A stretch of 52,684 nt of DNA from contig NZ_PPRC01000005.1 in the NCBI RefSeq assembly GCF_002902565.1, positions 1 through 52,684 on the forward strand. Direction: 5' to 3'. Position 1 is the stretch's first letter; each line of letters begins with the position of its first letter. The position numbers were made by a program, and so were the translations under genes. This DNA is from Staphylococcus petrasii (GTDB lineage Bacteria > Bacillota > Bacilli > Staphylococcales > Staphylococcaceae). Below, in pieces: positions 48,726 to 52,684 of the stretch. The notes beneath the pieces were generated by a model that worked only from the letters and a program-made list of their open reading frames with translations, did not search any database and was not told where the DNA came from.

Positions 48726-49649
48726 TTATTTACTTGCTTTGATTAATTTGTCTTTTAAATCTTTTCTCATGAAGTCAAGAGTATAAGGATCGTTATACCA
48801 ATAAGTTTCTGCTTTCACTTCAACTACATGACCTTTTTGAACTGCTGGTAAGTTTTTCCAAATATTTGTATTTTCGTAACTTGGTTTTGATTTACCTTCG
48901 CCTGTTGAAACGATGTAGTCTCCTGCTACATCTTCAATTTTTTCTTGGCTTACTTCAGCCCAACCTTCTTTTTTAACTAATTCTTGTTGACCTTTAGGCA
49001 TTTTTAGACCAAAGGCTTGATACATTACTTCGCCACCACGGCCCCAGTTGTCGCCGTAAGTGTATAATTTTTTGTCAAATTCATCGAAGATTGAAACAGT
49101 TGAATCTTTACCAATGGCATCTTTGATTTCTTTGCCATCTTTGTCAGTTTGTTCTTTCCATTTATCTTCCCATTTTTTAACTTCATCTTCTTTACCAACA
49201 ATTTTACCTAACATTTCTTGTTGTTCTAAGTATTTATGTTTACCATAATCTACAACAATTGTTGGTGCGATTTTTTCGTATTTTTTAATGTTTTTATCAG
49301 TTGAGTAAACGATAATTAAATCCGGTTTTTGTTTAGCAACTTTTTCTACGTCTTGGTCACCAATTTTAGTTACATCTTTAAATTTATCTTTTAAAATCGG
49401 ACTTTGATCTACTTGATTGCTTACAGCAACGATATTAGCGCCTAATTTATGTAAACCACCTGCAAACGTTGGAGCAACGACTGCAATGCGTTTCGGATCT
49501 TTAGGAATTTTAATTGTTTTACCACTATCTAACTTATATGATTTTGTTTCTTCTTTTGAACCTGATTTACTTGAATCATTTGAACCGCCATTCCCACATG
49601 CAGCTAAAACGATCATTAAAGCGATTAATGGAAAAATTAACTTTTTCAT
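48726..49649 (-). CDS. fhuD2: Hydroxamate siderophore-binding lipoprotein FhuD2
   Basis: Surface receptor for ferric hydroxamate siderophores, feeding the FhuCBG permease encoded elsewhere. The signal peptide ends in VLAAC with Cys18, followed by a Ser/Gly/Asn spacer. The mature region closely follows S. aureus FhuD2, including DPKRIAVVAPTFAGGLHKLGANIVAV, YGDNWGRGGEVMYQAFGLKMP and ETYWYNDPYTLDFMRKDLK. The Trp and Tyr residues of the ligand pocket are kept. At 307 residues the size is normal. A Fur box overlaps its promoter. Confidence 0.95.
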   Translation of the reverse strand: MKKLIFPLIALMIVLAACGNGGSNDSSKSGSKEETKSYKLDSGKTIKIPKDPKRIAVVAPTFAGGLHKLGANIVAVSNQVDQSPILKDKFKDVTKIGDQDVEKVAKQKPDLIIVYSTDKNIKKYEKIAPTIVVDYGKHKYLEQQEMLGKIVGKEDEVKKWEDKWKEQTDKDGKEIKDAIGKDSTVSIFDEFDKKLYTYGDNWGRGGEVMYQAFGLKMPKGQQELVKKEGWAEVSQEKIEDVAGDYIVSTGEGKSKPSYENTNIWKNLPAVQKGHVVEVKAETYWYNDPYTLDFMRKDLKDKLIKASK

Positions 49650-49660
49650 ATTTCCTCCTA

Positions 49661-49682
49661 GTGAAAACGATTATCAATTTCA
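49661..49682 (-). promoter_or_regulatory. Fur box of fhuD2
   Basis: On the minus strand TTGATAATCGTTTTCAC contains TGATAAT-n-GTTTTCA, matching the 7-1-7 Fur inverted repeat in 12 of 14 arm positions. It lies between the -10 and the start codon, a classic repressing position. Confidence 0.8.
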
Positions 49683-49687
49683 TTAAA

Positions 49688-49716
49688 ATTATACAAGAGG
49701 GTCTGCAAATTTACAA
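49688..49716 (-). promoter_or_regulatory. fhuD2 promoter
   Basis: TTGTAA (-35, 49711-49716), 17 bases, TATAAT (-10, 49688-49693) on the minus strand. Confidence 0.7.
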
Positions 49717-49741
49717 TAAATTTTTCAATATTTAAATAAAA

Positions 49742-49784
49742 AATAATTAGCCAAATCAATATTTATTGATTTAAGCTAATTATT
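49742..49784 (-). terminator. Terminator of the acyl-CoA dehydrogenase-like gene
   Basis: A long AT-rich stem (AATAATTAGC... with ...GCTAATTATT, and inner AAATCAAT with ATTGATTT) is followed on the minus strand by a T6 run. It lies 20 bases past the stop of the gene at 49805. Confidence 0.8.
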
Positions 49785-49804
49785 AAAGTTATTATTTATG
49801 AAAT

Positions 49805-50950
49805 TTAAAATAAATCGAGTACCGATTTCGCTATATTCGTATAGGCTGCATCTTCCATAGGTGGGTTATGCAAGCCAGCACGCATGTCACGATAGTAACG
49901 TTGTAACGGTCTGTCCATTTCTAAACTTTTAGCACCTACGATTCTCATCGCTAAATCAATAACCTCTAAGCCTTGATTCATTACTAAAATTTTACTTGCT
50001 GACGTTTCATTCCATACGTTAGGATTTTGATCAATAGTTTGATAGCCCTTAGCAGTGCTCCATAAAAAGTGTCTTGCTGAAAGTAATAAAGATTCCATTT
50101 TACCGACATTTTGTTGTACGGTCGGTAGTTCTGCAATAGTACCTTTGATACTATTAGGTGAATGCTGCTTAGCAAAGTCAATTGCGTAATCTCTAGCCGC
50201 TTGTGCTATTCCTAAATACGTACTTGGAATGTGTAAAATCCACCCGTTAGGTTGTGGTTTTCGTTTTCCTTCAACAAAATTCTCGAAAGGAACATACACA
50301 TCATTAAGTACTAAATCATGACTTTCAGTTGCTCGCATGCCTACCATATTCCAATTATCAGCGATTTCTACACCTTTCATTTCACGCGGAACTAGGAAAA
50401 AGCCAACTTCTTCGATGTCATCTACATAAGCAGCCACTATATAATGTGTAAGTGCTTTACTCATCGAAGTAAACGTCTTAACACCATTTAATTTATAGCC
50501 ATTCTCAGTTTTAGTGGCATGTGTTGCGGGACGTCCACCACGTGTTGGACTACCAGTATCTGCTTCGCTTACCGCTCTGTTTACTAAAGCACCATTTCTG
50601 ATGTCACCAGCAAACTGTTTTAACATCGCTTCATCCCACATATGTTGTTCATATAACTGTCCTACTACGCTTAAATGCCATCCTATAGAGAGCGCTGTAG
50701 CACCATCAAGCGAACCTAAATAACTTTGTAATACGACCATATCTTCAATTGTGGCCCCTTCGCCACCATATTCAACTGGTAAAGTAAGCAAACTGTATCC
50801 TTCATTTACTAACCATTCAATATTTTTAAAAGGGAAACTTGAATGGATATCATTATATGCCGCTCTTTCTTTAAAAGTATCTTCAATGGTTTCAAACTTT
50901 TTAATCCACTTTTTTTGAATTTCAGAATTTATTAAAAATGAATCTTTCAT
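49805..50950 (-). CDS. Acyl-CoA dehydrogenase-family flavoprotein
   Basis: A 381-residue product with the three-part acyl-CoA dehydrogenase layout: an alpha domain with GYSLLTLPVEYGGEGATIEDMV, a beta domain with ALVNRAVSEADTGSPTRGGRPATHATKTENGYKLNGVKTFTS and MRATESHDLVLNDVYVP, and a C-terminal helical domain. The usual catalytic Glu of fatty-acid enzymes is not clearly identifiable. It may belong to the group acting on non-acyl-CoA substrates (monooxygenase-like). It is transcribed alone. Confidence 0.88.
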   Translation of the reverse strand: MKDSFLINSEIQKKWIKKFETIEDTFKERAAYNDIHSSFPFKNIEWLVNEGYSLLTLPVEYGGEGATIEDMVVLQSYLGSLDGATALSIGWHLSVVGQLYEQHMWDEAMLKQFAGDIRNGALVNRAVSEADTGSPTRGGRPATHATKTENGYKLNGVKTFTSMSKALTHYIVAAYVDDIEEVGFFLVPREMKGVEIADNWNMVGMRATESHDLVLNDVYVPFENFVEGKRKPQPNGWILHIPSTYLGIAQAARDYAIDFAKQHSPNSIKGTIAELPTVQQNVGKMESLLLSARHFLWSTAKGYQTIDQNPNVWNETSASKILVMNQGLEVIDLAMRIVGAKSLEMDRPLQRYYRDMRAGLHNPPMEDAAYTNIAKSVLDLF

Positions 50951-51058
50951 CTTACCTCACCTATTCATTGTATAAAGTATCGTTTAATCTTAGTTTAACA
51001 CTCGACTTTAACAAATTAAAGTTAACTGGCAAGATGACAAAAACTATGCAAAATAAAA

Positions 51059-51089
51059 AGACTAAGATATGTCCCCCATATCTTAGTCT
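51059..51089 (-). terminator. sarR terminator
   Basis: AGACTAAGATATG pairs perfectly with CATATCTTAGTCT around a 5-base loop. On the minus strand a T-rich tail follows. It lies about 30 bases past the sarR stop. Confidence 0.9.
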
Positions 51090-51121
51090 ACACACATAAT
51101 TATTATATTAATGCCAACGTA

Positions 51122-51466
51122 TTATTTAATGTATTTCTCTAGTTCAGCAATTAACTTATTAATCTTTTCGCGTTGTTCATCTGTTACATAAACAATAACT
51201 GTTCTTTCATCTTGTATGCTACGTTTTTTTGATAATAACTGTAAATCTTTTAATTTTTGTAATGCTTTAGTTAAGTAATAAGGTTTAAACTCTGAATAAG
51301 TCGCAATTTCTTTTGAAGTTATTTCATTGGTCTTACTTTTAACAATATAATTCAAAATATAAATTTCTTCATAATTTAAGTTATATTTCTTTTTAGTATC
51401 CTTAAAAAATTTTTTCACTTGAAATGTTGCGTTAACTAAATCGTTGATGTCTTTAATTTGTCCCAT
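51122..51466 (-). CDS. sarR: Sar-family regulator SarR
   Basis: A 114-residue SarA-family winged-helix protein. In S. aureus SarR binds the sarA and agr promoters. The stretch [38 protein letters not shown] and the DNA-binding [48 protein letters not shown] nearly equal the S. aureus sequence. Residues of the wing (DERT) are kept. GAGGAG lies 12 bases upstream. In S. aureus its neighbour on this side is the urease operon; here it is the acyl-CoA dehydrogenase-like gene. Confidence 0.95.
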   Translation of the reverse strand: MGQIKDINDLVNATFQVKKFFKDTKKKYNLNYEEIYILNYIVKSKTNEITSKEIATYSEFKPYYLTKALQKLKDLQLLSKKRSIQDERTVIVYVTDEQREKINKLIAELEKYIK

Positions 51467-51682
51467 ATTCTAAACCACTCCTCTGATGTACATCTCGTTG
51501 CTACAAGGTTCATGTATACTATTACTACTAAACTAAACATTTCTTATGCTATAAAATTTATTTTATAACATTTAAGTATAATATTTCAATATTTTTATGA
51601 ACTTAAAATGATATTATATATTAAATTCTAATTCGCTCAATTAAATTATACTTAATCAATTAAGACATATAATTCGAATTAT
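51467..51682. other. AT-rich intergenic region upstream of sarR
   Basis: No gene is seen in this stretch. It should hold the sarR promoter; candidates such as TATACA on the minus strand near 51512-51517 are weak. No inverted repeat stands out. Confidence 0.45.
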
Positions 51683-51728
51683 AAAAAGACTAGGATAGTT
51701 CTTTCATAAAATTTAAGAACCATCCTAG
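51683..51728 (-). terminator. Terminator of the PH-like gene
   Basis: CTAGGATAGTTCTT (51690-51703) pairs with AAGAACCATCCTAG (51715-51728), one mismatch, followed on the minus strand by a T-rich tail. Confidence 0.85.
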
Positions 51729-51748
51729 CTATTATCATTCCATTTTAT

Positions 51749-52072
51749 TTAGTTGATTTTTTCCTCAACATAATCTACAAAAGATTGAATATCTTTTGTT
51801 TGAATTTGTGTCATAGGTACTTTACCAACATTAAATGTGAAAATAATATTTTCACCATCGTATTGAATACTTTCCACTTCATTATAAGGAATATTTCTAT
51901 AATAAAATCGCCCATTCATATCTACATTCATAATTAAGCGTTCAGATGTAGCTATATAGGCACCTTCAAACTCAGTTTGTCCTTGTACTTTATATTCAAT
52001 CATACCTAACACTGAAGGCCCCTTTTTTTCAGTTGGGAATAAATCTTCAGGATTTACATTATCCAATATCAT
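51749..52072 (-). CDS. Small PH-domain-like protein of unknown function
   Basis: A 107-residue soluble protein with the strand pattern of a bacterial pleckstrin-homology-like fold: EGAYIATSERLIMNVDMNGRFYYRNIPYNEVESIQYDGENIIFTFNVGKVPMTQIQTKDIQSFVDYVEEKI. It has no signal peptide or membrane segment. AAGGAG lies 7 bases before the ATG. It sits between sarR and a SarY/SarU-type gene, as in S. aureus. No function is known to me. Confidence 0.75.
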   Translation of the reverse strand: MILDNVNPEDLFPTEKKGPSVLGMIEYKVQGQTEFEGAYIATSERLIMNVDMNGRFYYRNIPYNEVESIQYDGENIIFTFNVGKVPMTQIQTKDIQSFVDYVEEKIN

Positions 52073-52091
52073 AAAAAAACTCCTTCTTGCT

Positions 52092-52684
52092 TCATGTTAA
52101 ATCATTAATTATCATTTCCATTTGAAGTTTATTGTAACATTGAATAAATAAAGTTTCTGTTTCATTTGCTCGTGATTCTACTATTTTAATATTAACTAAA
52201 CGTTCATCGTTATTATTCCTACATTTAGTGATATAACCTTTTTGAGACAAACGATTAATGGTATTAGGAATTCCTATTAAACAATGATGAGAGAAACCAC
52301 ATACTGACTTTAATGAAATGGTATCGTGATAGTATATTAATTTTCCTAAGACAAATAACTCATCTAATGTTAAATTAAATTGTTGTGCAATTTGCTTCAC
52401 TTGATTTAAAGCACTATAAATAATAATGACATAAGATAGTTTCAAAGAATTAAGATGTTTCATATTTGTACTGAAATATTTTAAGTTAATTACTTCTTCA
52501 ACTTCTATAAATAAAATGTCTAGCTTTTTATGATATAAGTCAGTTGGTAAAATTAATAAACGTCGCTGATCAGCATCATCTCGAATTTTAATAATCCACT
52601 TTAAATGATATAAATGTTCTAAATTATATCTAATATTCCGTTTAGACATATGCATTGTCTTAATTAAATCTTCTATATATACTC
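52092..52684 (-). CDS. Two-domain Sar-family regulator (SarY/SarU type), 5' end outside window
   Basis: At least 196 residues are visible and the frame stays open to the window edge (upstream residues read VYIEDLIKT), so the start lies beyond 52684. The visible part has the end of a first winged-helix domain (SKRNIRYNLEHLYHLKWIIKIRDDADQRRLLILP). A second full domain follows (LNQVKQIAQQFNLTLDELFVLGKL... to CRNNNDERLVNIKI). Both contain the D-x-R wing motif of Sar proteins. By synteny with sarR it is probably SarY; SarU or SarS are alternatives. Confidence 0.75.
   Translation of the reverse strand, partial: VYIEDLIKTMHMSKRNIRYNLEHLYHLKWIIKIRDDADQRRLLILPTDLYHKKLDILFIEVEEVINLKYFSTNMKHLNSLKLSYVIIIYSALNQVKQIAQQFNLTLDELFVLGKLIYYHDTISLKSVCGFSHHCLIGIPNTINRLSQKGYITKCRNNNDERLVNIKIVESRANETETLFIQCYNKLQMEMIINDLT

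Noticed and set aside
49661..49675. Possible catabolite (cre) site upstream of fhuD2
   Set aside because: GTGAAAACGATTATCA has a cre-like core but misses a conserved C. The Fur box explains the sequence better.

Overview
The window is a chromosomal segment of a low-GC Gram-positive coccus, almost certainly a coagulase-negative Staphylococcus. The evidence is the protein sequences (FmhB, SarV, SarR, FhuD2 and the ribosomal proteins are close to the S. aureus versions I know) and a gene order that follows S. aureus from rpsI through to sarR. The urease operon that I recall lying between the acyl-CoA dehydrogenase-like gene and sarR in S. aureus is absent. That fits a urease-negative species such as S. 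haemolyticus, but the species is an inference.

Layout. (1) 1-18969, minus strand: the S10-spc-alpha ribosomal supercluster, from rpsJ (18969) down to rplQ (4987). It includes secY, adk, infA and rpoA. Two small genes, rpmJ and rpmD, were read directly from the sequence. After two hairpins comes a second unit, ecfA1-ecfA2-ecfT-truA, then rplM-rpsI behind its own promoter and an L13-type leader. (2) 19.2-28.1 kb: small membrane proteins, a purine permease (pbuG) with two inverted PurBox-like sites, topB, a GNAT protein, glcU-gdh and an AEC permease. (3) 28.1-36.1 kb: an RND-type pump, fmhB (first glycine of the peptidoglycan bridge), a VOC protein, a MarR-MFS pair and sarV. (4) 36.4-46.2 kb: a nearly complete molybdenum cofactor locus. 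It comprises moeA-mobB-moaE-moaD-mobA-moaA, a divergent moaC, moeB-moaB, the molybdate importer modABC and a divergent fdhD. A 300-bp array of degenerate repeat units in opposed orientation sits between modC and moeB. (5) 46.2-52.7 kb: GNAT, bioY with a BirA operator, a nucleoside hydrolase, fhuD2 with a Fur box, an acyl-CoA dehydrogenase-like protein, sarR, a PH-like protein, and a SarY/SarU-type regulator cut by the window end.

How the parts connect. BioY (47.1 kb) is a substrate-binding subunit that needs the EcfA1-EcfA2-EcfT module at 2.2-4.7 kb. ModABC supplies molybdate to MoeA, MoaABCDE and MobAB build the cofactor, and FdhD serves formate dehydrogenase maturation. No molybdoenzyme structural gene lies in the window.

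I see no CRISPR array, tRNA, rRNA, prophage or insertion sequence. Most of the segment is core genome. The most unusual items are the repeat array at 42.7-43.06 kb, several unassigned palindromic operators, and the missing urease operon.
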